Part shown: positions 18,397-26,990 of the stretch, one piece after another
Layout: every line of letters begins with the position of its first letter
Numbering within the stretch: the first letter of the stretch is position 1
DNA from: Flavobacteriaceae bacterium
GTDB lineage: Bacteria > Bacteroidota > Bacteroidia > Flavobacteriales > Flavobacteriaceae
Assembly (NCBI GenBank): GCA_030148025.1
Contig: JASBUG010000006.1
Coordinates: forward strand, 97,800 to 161,799
Direction of reading: 5' to 3'
DNA length: 64,000 nt
Made by a program: the position numbers and the translations under genes
The notes under the pieces: generated by a model
What the model saw: only the letters and a program-made list of their open reading frames with translations
The model's database searches: none
What the model was told of the DNA's origin: nothing

Positions 18397-19617
18397 ATGG
18401 AAAACATATTAATAGATGTCGAAAAACATGTTTCATCATTACTTCAAAATGATTTACCGCACACGTTTATTTATCACAATTTAGGACATACAAGACGTGT
18501 TGTTAAAAGTGCTAAAGAATTAATTGAAGGGGAACAAGTTACCGAAGATGACGCAGAGATTTTACTAATAGCCTCTTGGTTTCACGATATAGGTTATATA
18601 AAAGGTTGTGATGATCATGAAGAGAACAGTGCTAAGATGGCACGTACATTTTTAAACGACAAAAACTATCCAGAGGACAAGACCAATGCTATTATTGATC
18701 TAATAATGTCTACCAAAATGGGGTATCAACCTAGTACACATTTAGAAAAAATAATAAATGATGCCGATAATTCTCATTTTGGAAAAAAAGGATATACAGA
18801 GATTTGTGATCTTTTACGTGCTGAATGGGAACAGTTAGGGACCAAGCACTTTACAGATATTGAGTGGAGTCAGGAAAATGTAACCTTCTTTACGCAATAC
18901 CATCGATTTTATACCGATTTTGCTTTAGAAAACTGGCAGCCAACAAAAGATAAAAATTTAGCAAATCTTTTTAAAACACTCAAAAAACAAAAACAGGAAG
19001 AAAAAAAGCACAAGAAAAAAGAAGAGGAGTTTGCCTTAAAGAAAAACAAAGCTAAGTTGCCTGAAAGAGGTATTGAAACCATGTTTCGAGTTACCTTAAA
19101 AAACCATATTACCTTAAGTAATATTGCCGATACTAAAGCCAACATTTTACTATCTGTAAATGCTATTATTGTGTCATTAGTACTTTCAAATCTTGTATCG
19201 AAATTAGATAATCCATCTAACGATTATTTAATTTGGCCTACTGTTATTTTTGTGGTTTTCACAGTGATTTCAATTATTCTATCAATTTTAGCTACCAGAC
19301 CAAATGTTACAAGTGGAAAGTTTACAAAAGAGGATGTGGCAAATAAAAAAGTGAATCTTTTGTTCTTTGGTAATTTTCATAAAATGAGTTTACAGGATTT
19401 TGAATGGGCTATGGGAGAGATGATGCAAGATCGAGATTATCTATATTCATCAATGAAAAAAGACCTTTACTTTTTAGGAAAAGTTCTGGACAGAAAATAT
19501 AAAATACTACGTCTCACCTATACAGTGTTTATGATAGGTATTATTGTATCAGTTATAGCTTTTGCCATTGCTTTTAAATTTTATGGAATTGCCGAACCTA
19601 TAACTAGATCACTTTGA
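18397..19617 (+). CDS. HD domain fused to a Pycsar-type transmembrane effector (DUF5706-like)
   Basis: 406 residues. The first 180 form an HD phosphohydrolase domain with H31, H63-D64 and D124, plus an extra DDHE motif. A very charged coiled linker follows (about 190-225, lysine and glutamate rich). Residues 228-400 match the PycTM-like effector layout: RVTLKNHITLSNIADTKANI, two adjacent membrane helices (about 247-300), then a soluble segment and a last helix. PycTM proteins are cyclic-nucleotide-triggered membrane effectors of Pycsar defence. No pyrimidine cyclase gene is adjacent, so its use may be housekeeping. The stop overlaps the next start (TTGA). Confidence 0.8.
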   Translation: MENILIDVEKHVSSLLQNDLPHTFIYHNLGHTRRVVKSAKELIEGEQVTEDDAEILLIASWFHDIGYIKGCDDHEENSAKMARTFLNDKNYPEDKTNAIIDLIMSTKMGYQPSTHLEKIINDADNSHFGKKGYTEICDLLRAEWEQLGTKHFTDIEWSQENVTFFTQYHRFYTDFALENWQPTKDKNLANLFKTLKKQKQEEKKHKKKEEEFALKKNKAKLPERGIETMFRVTLKNHITLSNIADTKANILLSVNAIIVSLVLSNLVSKLDNPSNDYLIWPTVIFVVFTVISIILSILATRPNVTSGKFTKEDVANKKVNLLFFGNFHKMSLQDFEWAMGEMMQDRDYLYSSMKKDLYFLGKVLDRKYKILRLTYTVFMIGIIVSVIAFAIAFKFYGIAEPITRSL

Positions 19618-20174
19618 TTTTAGATCAAGAAATTAAAAACAAAAACTATACTGAAAATTGGTTGCCGAAAGGCGAGTATGATTGCTGTACGTTTGTTAAT
19701 TGCACCTTTTCTAATTCTGACCTATCAAATATCACCTTTCGAGAATGTGAATTCATTGAATGTGATCTAAGTCTTGTTAAAACAAAGCATACCGTTTTTA
19801 ACGATATCAATTTTAAAGACTGTAAACTTCTTGGATTACATTTTAATGATTGCGATGATTTATTCATATCAATGAATTTTGACAACTGTAATCTTGAATT
19901 ATCTGTATTCTACGATCTTACTTTAAAAGGAACATCCTTCAAAAATTGTAATTTAAATGGCGTTGATTTTACAAAAGCAGATATTAGCAAAGGTTATTTT
20001 CTTGGTTCTGATTTAAAAAATGCTGTTTTCTCGGAAACTACTTTAGAAAACACTGATTTTCGTAGTTCTTATAATTTTAATATTGATCCCGGAATAAACA
20101 ATATAAAAAAAGCAAGATTCTCGAAAGAGAATCTTGCTGGCTTATTGCTTAAACATCAAATTAAAATTGATTAA
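19614..20174 (+). CDS. Pentapeptide-repeat protein
   Basis: 186 residues made mostly of pentapeptide repeats with the A(D/N)Lxx-type pattern (for example SDLSNITFRECEFIECDLS and GVDFTKADISKGYFLGSDLK). It should fold as a right-handed quadrilateral beta helix, like Qnr and McbG proteins that mimic DNA and protect gyrase. Whether it binds gyrase is unknown. Translation must start at the TTG at 19614: it forms a 4-bp TTGA overlap with the previous stop, and no in-frame ATG occurs before residue 88. It is therefore coupled to the HD-effector gene. Its end overlaps the convergent GAF gene by 4 bp. Confidence 0.85.
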   Translation: MILDQEIKNKNYTENWLPKGEYDCCTFVNCTFSNSDLSNITFRECEFIECDLSLVKTKHTVFNDINFKDCKLLGLHFNDCDDLFISMNFDNCNLELSVFYDLTLKGTSFKNCNLNGVDFTKADISKGYFLGSDLKNAVFSETTLENTDFRSSYNFNIDPGINNIKKARFSKENLAGLLLKHQIKID

Positions 20175-22543
20175 GCTTTTATTTCTTTCATAAGGTCATC
20201 ATAAGTATAGAACTCCTTATCTTCTTCACTTTTATGATATAGAATATTTACACGAATAGCCTTTAACCCTGTTACTGCCTGAAGATCTTGTAATTCTAAA
20301 ATTTCGACCTTATCACCCAGATAGTTTTTAGACTGTAAAAACTTAACATATCGTAAGTATTCTATTTCGTCTTCACGTTGAGAGTACACAATAGTTATTT
20401 TACCCTTTTCTGTAATACGTTTTTTGGTTCCTTTTATATAAGCTTTATCAACACGCTTTTTTACGATCTCATAACGCGCATTATAAGTACCATCAACATC
20501 AAATTGTTTTTCGTCCATTCTAAAACTAATAGTTAATGGCGAATTAAACACTAATATCATTGATGCTACATCTAGTGATATTGGAAACTCGCTTTGCATT
20601 TGATAATACGAGTTTTCCATCTCGATCATGACTTGTAATTGCCACAATCTTAAATTATACAAATAGATTGGATTAAAGCTATCGTTCTTTGTAATAGATT
20701 CACCTATATACATATTATGCTCTACACCATCGGTTTTAAATCGCTCAAAAAAGTGAGGATACATTTGTTGTGCATCAACCTGTTTAGCATCTAAAAACGA
20801 TGCCATTTTTTTATTGATCAATGTAATGGTATCGTCATAATTCTTTCTGTGTTTATAAAGAATATTTAAATTATCATTTATAGCTTCGAAATAGTTTTCA
20901 ATTTCCTGCACCAAAACATTTGACTTCTGCATATGTACAAACAATGGTGTGATTTCATTTTTAAAGAAATTAGATATTTGCTGTTCGCTATCCACTTGAA
21001 AGTGGTGCACGATATCTTCTAGGAAAGAATTTATCTGAAAAATAATCTGCTCATAAATTGGTAATTGCTCCCACTTCAAAGCACCTTCAATAATTCTTTT
21101 AGCTGCATTAAGCTGTAAAGTTAAATCTTGCTGTGTAGCTTTATTTCTTGCAATTGAGGATCCTTTAATATCAATTTGTCCATATAGAGGATATACATTT
21201 TCGAAAGCAATTTTATTAAACGACACTTGATTACCTTGCATATCTTCAGCCAAATATCGCTTTGCTTCTTTTTCAAACTTCCATTTAACACTTGAGTGAA
21301 TTGATGTACACTTTTGCTGGATAATGGCTTCAATTAAGTTGTCTTCCTCTTTCTTAGATCGCTGAACAGCAGCAACTATAAAAGGCATAACATCAACCAA
21401 TTTGTTCGCATTTACACTATTTAAAACCTTTGGTTTATCAGACACCAATTCTAAAATACCAAGCAAGCCATTCTCATCTGCAATTGGTGCAAATATGGCG
21501 CTTTGTATTCCTTGGTCTTTTAAAATTTTGAGCTGTGGTGCTTTCCCATTAGACAGCTTATAAAACTTATTGACATCAGAAATTGAAAATAAGCGATTTT
21601 CCTCTAAAAGAAATTTATAAGAATCATGACATAAGGTATCAATACAATTACAATGATCTTCACTATTTAACAAGTAACTTGCAATATTGTCGCCATGTAC
21701 TTTCTCAAAAACCCCTTCTTCGCTATTATAAACCGAAAAACCTACGTTTAATTCTTTAATGCCTAAAAGCGATCTAAATACTTCATTAAAATCTTCTAAT
21801 ACGGTTTGATCTTTATGTTCAGCTTCAGAAATTAAACTGGATTTTATATTTGAAATTGATTGGTCGTCTGTAACATCAAAAATATTTGAAATAACAAACC
21901 CCTTAAACACATAACTGTCTGGAGGGAATTTTTCTTTCCAAAGTTCAAGGTTATCAAAATTATCTAACAGCTCTTCATAATCATCTTGCGTTATTGGCTT
22001 TGCCTTATCTGTTGCTGTTATTTCCGTAAAATCGGCATTATACAAGATTTTGTAATAATGCATAATCCCATTTACATCTGGAATCTCGTAAAAAAACGGG
22101 CGTTTAAAATTTAGATCGTAACCATATAAAAATTTCAAAATAATAGTACAGGCAATTATATACTTATGATCGTCTGGCATATTTTTAATCTTCGGATTAA
22201 AATCTTTACCAGCAATACTTATAATTTTTTTAAACCTTTCAGAAGAATTAAAAATAATATTTTCAAAAGGTATTGAAGCTGTTTTAATTTCGTTTTGTGT
22301 GAGAACTTCACTAAATGAGTCTTCTAAAAGAACACCTATTTCTTTTTCATATTTCTCTAGTAATGAAAAATCAGAAAAACCATCTTTTAGCAAAGGGTTC
22401 TTGTTTGCAATATTCAAAACACGATTCGCCTTCATCACTAAAAATTCATCATCACTTTTAGCCATGGCCTCGTATTTCTCAATTAGCTTATGAAAGCTAA
22501 TTTTAATTTGCATTGGGGATTCGACTAAGTATTTTTGCGACAT
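20171..22543 (-). CDS. Large GAF domain protein
   Basis: 790 residues, soluble, without a signal peptide. A GAF domain lies at roughly 240-390 (ELNVGFSVYNSEEGVFEKVHGDN through QSAIFAPIADENGLLGILELVS). The flanks are mostly helical and show no histidine kinase, GGDEF, EAL or DNA-binding motif. The last 200 residues contain a beta-rich region (ASMILVFNSPLTISFRM, then KGKITIVYSQREDEIEYLRYVKFLQ). The architecture is found in other Flavobacteriaceae as a GAF protein of unknown role. It is convergent with the pentapeptide-repeat gene and has no close operon partner. Confidence 0.75.
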   Translation of the reverse strand: MSQKYLVESPMQIKISFHKLIEKYEAMAKSDDEFLVMKANRVLNIANKNPLLKDGFSDFSLLEKYEKEIGVLLEDSFSEVLTQNEIKTASIPFENIIFNSSERFKKIISIAGKDFNPKIKNMPDDHKYIIACTIILKFLYGYDLNFKRPFFYEIPDVNGIMHYYKILYNADFTEITATDKAKPITQDDYEELLDNFDNLELWKEKFPPDSYVFKGFVISNIFDVTDDQSISNIKSSLISEAEHKDQTVLEDFNEVFRSLLGIKELNVGFSVYNSEEGVFEKVHGDNIASYLLNSEDHCNCIDTLCHDSYKFLLEENRLFSISDVNKFYKLSNGKAPQLKILKDQGIQSAIFAPIADENGLLGILELVSDKPKVLNSVNANKLVDVMPFIVAAVQRSKKEEDNLIEAIIQQKCTSIHSSVKWKFEKEAKRYLAEDMQGNQVSFNKIAFENVYPLYGQIDIKGSSIARNKATQQDLTLQLNAAKRIIEGALKWEQLPIYEQIIFQINSFLEDIVHHFQVDSEQQISNFFKNEITPLFVHMQKSNVLVQEIENYFEAINDNLNILYKHRKNYDDTITLINKKMASFLDAKQVDAQQMYPHFFERFKTDGVEHNMYIGESITKNDSFNPIYLYNLRLWQLQVMIEMENSYYQMQSEFPISLDVASMILVFNSPLTISFRMDEKQFDVDGTYNARYEIVKKRVDKAYIKGTKKRITEKGKITIVYSQREDEIEYLRYVKFLQSKNYLGDKVEILELQDLQAVTGLKAIRVNILYHKSEEDKEFYTYDDLMKEIKA

Positions 22544-22621
22544 TATTTCGTTTTTTGATTATACAAATTTACAAATAATAAGATTAGTCGTGGTTACAAG
22601 CGTTACATAACGTAGTAAAAC

Positions 22622-23293
22622 CTATAAAATCATACCATCACTCATAGTGATAATTCTATCGGTTTTTTTAGCAAAATCCTCATCGTGAGTAACAATAAGT
22701 AATGATAGCCCTTGTTCGTCGCATAAACGCTTAAAAATATTAAACACATTTTCAGAATTATGACTGTCCAAATTTCCGGTAGGCTCGTCACCCATTATTA
22801 TTGAAGGGTTATTAATCAAAGCTCTTGCAATTGCCACACGTTGCTTTTCTCCTCCTGATATTCTCGACGCTTTTTTTTGAGCTAAATGTTCTATTTCAAG
22901 AATTTTGAGCTTTTCGAAGGCATCATGCTCAATTTCCTGAAATGTTTTTTCGCCTAGTTTTTTAGCAGGAAGCATGACGTTTTCTAACACAGAAAATTCA
23001 GAAAGTAAGTAATGAAACTGAAATACAAAACCAATATGTTTATTTCGCAGGTAGGATAACTTATCACTACTTTCATTGGTCACCAATTCGTTGTTCAAAA
23101 ATAATTCACCTTCATAGTCGGTATCCATCGTAGAAAGAATGTATAACAGTGTAGATTTTCCACAACCCGATTTTCCCATAATAGAGGCAAACTCACCTTT
23201 GGTAATAGATATGTTTATATCCTTAAGCACATGAAAAAGTACAGGCTTTCTAAAGTATTTATTGATATTTTTTGTTTCTAACACTTTACTCAT
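22622..23293 (-). CDS. ABC transporter ATP-binding protein (LolD/MacB type)
   Basis: 223 residues with all ATPase motifs: Walker A GKSGCGKSTLL, Q-loop VFQFHYLLSEF, signature ISGGEKQRVAIARAL, Walker B IIMGDEP and the switch His in VTHDEDFA. LolD/MacB-type ATPases work with FtsX-like permeases in lipoprotein release or tripartite efflux. It is the last gene of a leftward three-gene unit with a permease (1-bp overlap) and a periplasmic adaptor. The adaptor favours an efflux role. A TolC-like outer-membrane partner is not nearby. Confidence 0.92.
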   Translation of the reverse strand: MSKVLETKNINKYFRKPVLFHVLKDINISITKGEFASIMGKSGCGKSTLLYILSTMDTDYEGELFLNNELVTNESSDKLSYLRNKHIGFVFQFHYLLSEFSVLENVMLPAKKLGEKTFQEIEHDAFEKLKILEIEHLAQKKASRISGGEKQRVAIARALINNPSIIMGDEPTGNLDSHNSENVFNIFKRLCDEQGLSLLIVTHDEDFAKKTDRIITMSDGMIL

Positions 23294-24555
23294 TACTGTC
23301 CTCTTATAATTCTTACTGGATCAATTTTTTTAGCTTTTTTTGAAGGTAAATATCCAGCAAAAAAGGTGGAAATTAACGCGAAGGTGATACCTATAACATA
23401 AAACCACGGATTGAAGTTTACAGGAAAGGTCTTTATAGTTGGTAAGGCTTCTGTTTCAAACGGGACATTATCAATAACGTTTGATAAACCAAAACCTATA
23501 AACAATCCAAGAACACCACCAACGACACCAATAATTAATGCTTGGCTCATAAAAATATATTGTACATCTCTCCCTGAAAATCCTGTTGCTTTTAAAATGG
23601 CAATATCATTCATTTTCTCGTAAATAAACATATTCAAAATATTATAGATACCAAATCCAGCAACAATCAATAACGTAATTGAAACAGCATATGTAATAAG
23701 GTTTCTAATGGTAGTTCCTGTCTCAAATTGCGCATTAGCAGTTTTAATATCAATCGCTTTTAAATTGAACTGACGTTCTATTTCCTGAGCCATTCCATAT
23801 GCAATTGCAATGTCGTGTAACTTTACATTAATATCTGTAATATAATTTTCGGCTTCACCTAAAACACGTTGCACCGTTTTAATATTTGCAAAACTCTGAA
23901 TAGCATCAATATCGGCAATACCGCTTTGATAAATTCCAACAATTTTAAGCGGAAACACATCGCCATTAATAGTGCTTATTTGTACTCTATCACCAATATC
24001 GAGCGACATTTTTTTGGCAATTCCAGCACCTATTAAAATACCATCATCATTTTTATGTAAAGCTTCCGGACTTCCTTTAACGATATAATTTTGAAAATTA
24101 AATAATCGCGCCTCTTCCAGAGGATGCATTCCTGTTAAATTCCCTCCAATCTCGATAGAGCCAGCTATATAAAATATTTGCGTTTTTATTTGGGGAATTG
24201 CTCCTCTAACAGCTTCGTTGTCATTTAAATATTTAATGATTGGTAAGGCATTATGAATTTTCTTCTGACTTTGTTTAGGTTTAATGGAATGAACAACTTT
24301 AAAGCTATTTTCAATTTCATCATAAAGCGCCAGTGGTTGTTTTTTTGAAGGTTCTATTTCATTGTAAATATGAATATGAGGTGTTTGATTTAAAATGAGA
24401 TCATCCAGCATTTTGTTAAGCCCTGTCATAAAACACACCAAAGTAATATATGCGCCAATACCAAATGTTACACCTAAAGCAGCAACAGAGGTTTGCTTAA
24501 GCCTACTAAACAAATGCGTTTTTGCAATACTAAATATGACTTTCCAATTGGTCAA
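23293..24555 (-). CDS. FtsX/MacB-type ABC transporter permease
   Basis: 420 residues: one N-terminal membrane helix (VAALGVTFGIGAYITLVCFM), a large periplasmic domain (about 45-285, MacB_PCD-like), then three C-terminal helices including VSITLLIVAGFGIYNILNMF and the FtsX motif YEKMNDIAILKATGFSGRDV. It ends with the typical PSKKAKKIDPVRIIRGQ. It overlaps the ATPase gene by 1 bp and the adaptor gene by 4 bp, so the three proteins are produced together as a MacAB-like pump. Confidence 0.9.
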   Translation of the reverse strand: MTNWKVIFSIAKTHLFSRLKQTSVAALGVTFGIGAYITLVCFMTGLNKMLDDLILNQTPHIHIYNEIEPSKKQPLALYDEIENSFKVVHSIKPKQSQKKIHNALPIIKYLNDNEAVRGAIPQIKTQIFYIAGSIEIGGNLTGMHPLEEARLFNFQNYIVKGSPEALHKNDDGILIGAGIAKKMSLDIGDRVQISTINGDVFPLKIVGIYQSGIADIDAIQSFANIKTVQRVLGEAENYITDINVKLHDIAIAYGMAQEIERQFNLKAIDIKTANAQFETGTTIRNLITYAVSITLLIVAGFGIYNILNMFIYEKMNDIAILKATGFSGRDVQYIFMSQALIIGVVGGVLGLFIGFGLSNVIDNVPFETEALPTIKTFPVNFNPWFYVIGITFALISTFFAGYLPSKKAKKIDPVRIIRGQ

Positions 24556-25634
24556 TTGTCGTGTTTATAAATATGGGTTTCCGTGGTAATTCCTTCTAAA
24601 ATTTCTACAAATTCTAAATTCTGCAATCCTGTTTTTACTTTCACCAAACCATCGTCAGTTTGTACTTCAGAGTTGTCATTTAAATAAATTTTTGGAATGG
24701 TTAACACATCACTCTTTTTATTAATGATGATATTAGCTTCCCCCGAAAGACCTGAGTACAATTTTCTTGGCGGTTGATTAAAAACAGCTTCTATAGTAAA
24801 TGTCTGATTTCTTAAATCTTTTTCTGGTAAAATCTTAGAAACTTTGGCTGTAAATGTTTCATTTTGATAAGCATCTAAGGTAATTATCACTTCCTGACCC
24901 AATTCAATTTTTACAATATCTACCTCATCTACTAACATTTCAATAATAAAATCGGTGGCACTACCTATTGATGCTAGCGGTTGCGTGACTGTGACTACTT
25001 CTCCTTTTTCTTTGTATAAAGCATATACTTTTCCATTCACCTTACTTTCAACCGTAAAATCCTTAGTGTTTATTAATGAGGTTTTGTAATTATTTTCAGC
25101 CTGAATAAGAGTAGTTTTCAATTCGTTCTCTGTACGATGGTATCTGCTTTTTAAAAGCTGTAAATTATTTTTAGACAACTTATAATTAAGCTCTTTGGTG
25201 TCGTATTCTATTTTAGACCCTATATTCTGATCCCAAAGATTTTTTTGTCTGAAATAGTTTGTAGAATCGTTATTGAATTTTAATTCTGCCGCTATTATTT
25301 CATCTTTTATACCTTCTAAAATTGCAGCACTTCCATTGTAATTTTCACGAGCAAGGTTCAATGCTAGTTTAGCGTTTTCGGTATTGAGTTTTGGAGTATT
25401 ATTTATGATTTGTAAAACCGCATCTCCTTTGCTCACAAGAGCACCTTCTTCTACCAAATTATTTTCTAATATTCCTGATACTTTTGAATACACTTGGTAT
25501 AAACTATCCGGAAGCACTGTAACTGAAGAATAAACAGCCTCGGTTAAATTCTTTTTTTCTGGCAATATTTTTTCGCTGTGATTGGAGCAGGACACAACTA
25601 AAACTAGAATAAGGAAGCGCGATAAGTTTTTCAT
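24552..25634 (-). CDS. Periplasmic adaptor lipoprotein of an efflux pump (MacA/HlyD family)
   Basis: 360 residues from the ATG at 25634 (MKNLSRFLILVLVVSC), which gives a standard lipoprotein signal with a VVSC lipobox; an ATG 12 bp upstream is possible. A biotinyl-lipoyl half motif (VSGILENNLVEEGALVSKGD) precedes a long helical hairpin (about 80-195), the second lipoyl half (KVNGKVYALYKEKGEVVT) and a beta-barrel domain (VDIVKIELGQEVIITLDAY). This is the order of MacA/HlyD adaptors. It is the first gene of the pump operon and is divergent from an AraC-type regulator, a likely controller. Confidence 0.9.
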   Translation of the reverse strand: MKNLSRFLILVLVVSCSNHSEKILPEKKNLTEAVYSSVTVLPDSLYQVYSKVSGILENNLVEEGALVSKGDAVLQIINNTPKLNTENAKLALNLARENYNGSAAILEGIKDEIIAAELKFNNDSTNYFRQKNLWDQNIGSKIEYDTKELNYKLSKNNLQLLKSRYHRTENELKTTLIQAENNYKTSLINTKDFTVESKVNGKVYALYKEKGEVVTVTQPLASIGSATDFIIEMLVDEVDIVKIELGQEVIITLDAYQNETFTAKVSKILPEKDLRNQTFTIEAVFNQPPRKLYSGLSGEANIIINKKSDVLTIPKIYLNDNSEVQTDDGLVKVKTGLQNLEFVEILEGITTETHIYKHDN

Positions 25635-25763
25635 TTTTAACAACATAAGCTATAAATGTAGTAAGAAAAAACGTAGTATAAAATGACTTTAATCAAGAAT
25701 TTAAGAGCTTTAAAAACTCTTTACGCAATAATAATTTGAACCGTTAAAAGTTAAAAGAAAAAC

Positions 25764-25771
25764 TATCTTTG
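25764..25771 (+). promoter_or_regulatory. -7 promoter box of the AraC-type regulator gene
   Basis: TATCTTTG fits TAnnTTTG and lies 8 bp before the ATG at 25780. The nearest TTTG upstream (25735-25738) is 25 bp away, longer than the usual 18-20 bp, so the -33 contact is unclear. Confidence 0.4.
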
Positions 25772-25779
25772 GTTAAAGA

Positions 25780-26886
25780 ATGAACTTAGACTATAATCTT
25801 TTTAACATCCTTATTCTATTTGGAGCCATTCAAGGGTTTATTCTTTGCTTGTTCTTATACCAGAAAAAACAGGTTAACCCCTTATCGGTTAAGTTTTTTA
25901 TTCTGTTTTTATTCTCACTGTCATTTTTTAATTTGATCTATGCCTTACTAGACATGGATCTTTTTAAGTACTATCGCCCTTTGCACATGTTTCCATTTCC
26001 TTATAAATGGTTAATAGGCGCAGGGTTTTATTTTTATATAAAATATCAATTCCCTCAACCTGAAAACAGCACACCTTACCATAAAAAGGAATGGTATATT
26101 CTAGCTCCAGCTTTTATTTATTTATTATTGCGAACTTACTGGTTCTCTATTGCTGTTAAAGAAAATAGTTATCGAATCACACAAGTTGTCGTGGAATCTA
26201 ATTTTTTTAGAATTCATGAATACTTCTTTCTGATTTTTACCTTGATCATTGGAATTTCATCTTTAAACTTCACTAGGAAACAAGAAGAAAACGTAACCTC
26301 AAAATCTAATCAAGCTATCAGCTGGTTAAAAAGATTTTGTTGGGTTTTTATTGGCATTACAACCGTAGATATACTACTATACACATTCGATCTATTAATT
26401 CATTCTGGTAAGGAGTCTTTCGGATTTTATTATGCTACTTTAATTATTAATGCAGCCTATATTTATTGGATAGGTTTTAAGGGATTCACAAAACCTAAAT
26501 GGTTTTTTAATGTATTTAAATACACTTCTAACACTACAGAAACTAATAACGAACTAGTTAAAAAGTTAAAACTAGTTATGAAAGACAAAAAAATATTTCT
26601 AAATCCTAATCTCACCTTATCAGAATTGTCAAAAAACTTAGGAGTTTCAACAAAAGAATTGTCTAAGCATTTCAACGATTCTTTAGGTATGAACTTTTCT
26701 GAATATATAAACCATTATCGAGTTGAAGAAGTTAAAAAGCTAATGTCTTCAGAAGAAGCTTCAAAATATACCTTAGTAACATTAGCTGAAAAAGCTGGAT
26801 TCAGTTCCAAATCGTCTTTCAATGCTATATTTAAAAAAGTTACTGGATTAACACCTTCTGCATATAAAAAGAGTATCAATAAATAG
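25780..26886 (+). CDS. Membrane-anchored AraC family regulator
   Basis: 368 residues. The first 240 contain about seven hydrophobic helices (starting FNILILFGAIQGFILCLFLY), followed by an AraC DNA-binding domain (about 260-368) with LTLSELSKNLGVSTKELSKHF and the second helix-turn-helix LAEKAGFSSKSSFNAIFKKV, ending in TGLTPSAYKKS. Such seven-helix AraC proteins are common in Bacteroidota and may sense membrane or small-molecule signals. It is divergent from the MacAB-like pump and lies upstream of the erythromycin-esterase-like gene, making both possible targets. Confidence 0.88.
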   Translation: MNLDYNLFNILILFGAIQGFILCLFLYQKKQVNPLSVKFFILFLFSLSFFNLIYALLDMDLFKYYRPLHMFPFPYKWLIGAGFYFYIKYQFPQPENSTPYHKKEWYILAPAFIYLLLRTYWFSIAVKENSYRITQVVVESNFFRIHEYFFLIFTLIIGISSLNFTRKQEENVTSKSNQAISWLKRFCWVFIGITTVDILLYTFDLLIHSGKESFGFYYATLIINAAYIYWIGFKGFTKPKWFFNVFKYTSNTTETNNELVKKLKLVMKDKKIFLNPNLTLSELSKNLGVSTKELSKHFNDSLGMNFSEYINHYRVEEVKKLMSSEEASKYTLVTLAEKAGFSSKSSFNAIFKKVTGLTPSAYKKSINK

Positions 26887-26890
26887 TAAA

Positions 26891-26919
26891 AATGTCCAAG
26901 ATTCGGTTTTTTGGACATT
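26891..26919. promoter_or_regulatory. Perfect inverted repeat, candidate operator
   Basis: AATGTCCAA and TTGGACATT form 9-bp perfect arms separated by 11 bp, just after the AraC stop. The right arm overlaps the TTTG -33 box (26910-26913) of the next gene. There is no T run, so it is a poorer terminator than operator. Confidence 0.55.
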
Positions 26920-26939
26920 ATTAGTCTCTTATAACTTTG
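26910..26939 (+). promoter_or_regulatory. Promoter of the erythromycin-esterase-like gene
   Basis: TTTG (26910-26913), an 18-bp spacer and TAACTTTG (26932-26939) match the bacteroidete consensus. Transcription would begin near 26945, which supports the ATG at 26991 over an in-frame ATG at 26937. Confidence 0.65.
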
Positions 26940-26990
26940 TTCTATCTCGACTTACTCAAATCTTTGCTCAAAATTAAAATCCTATTAGTT

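Noticed and set aside
26937..26990. Upstream ATG of the erythromycin-esterase-like gene
   Set aside because: It overlaps the -7 promoter box and adds residues before a perfect lipoprotein signal.
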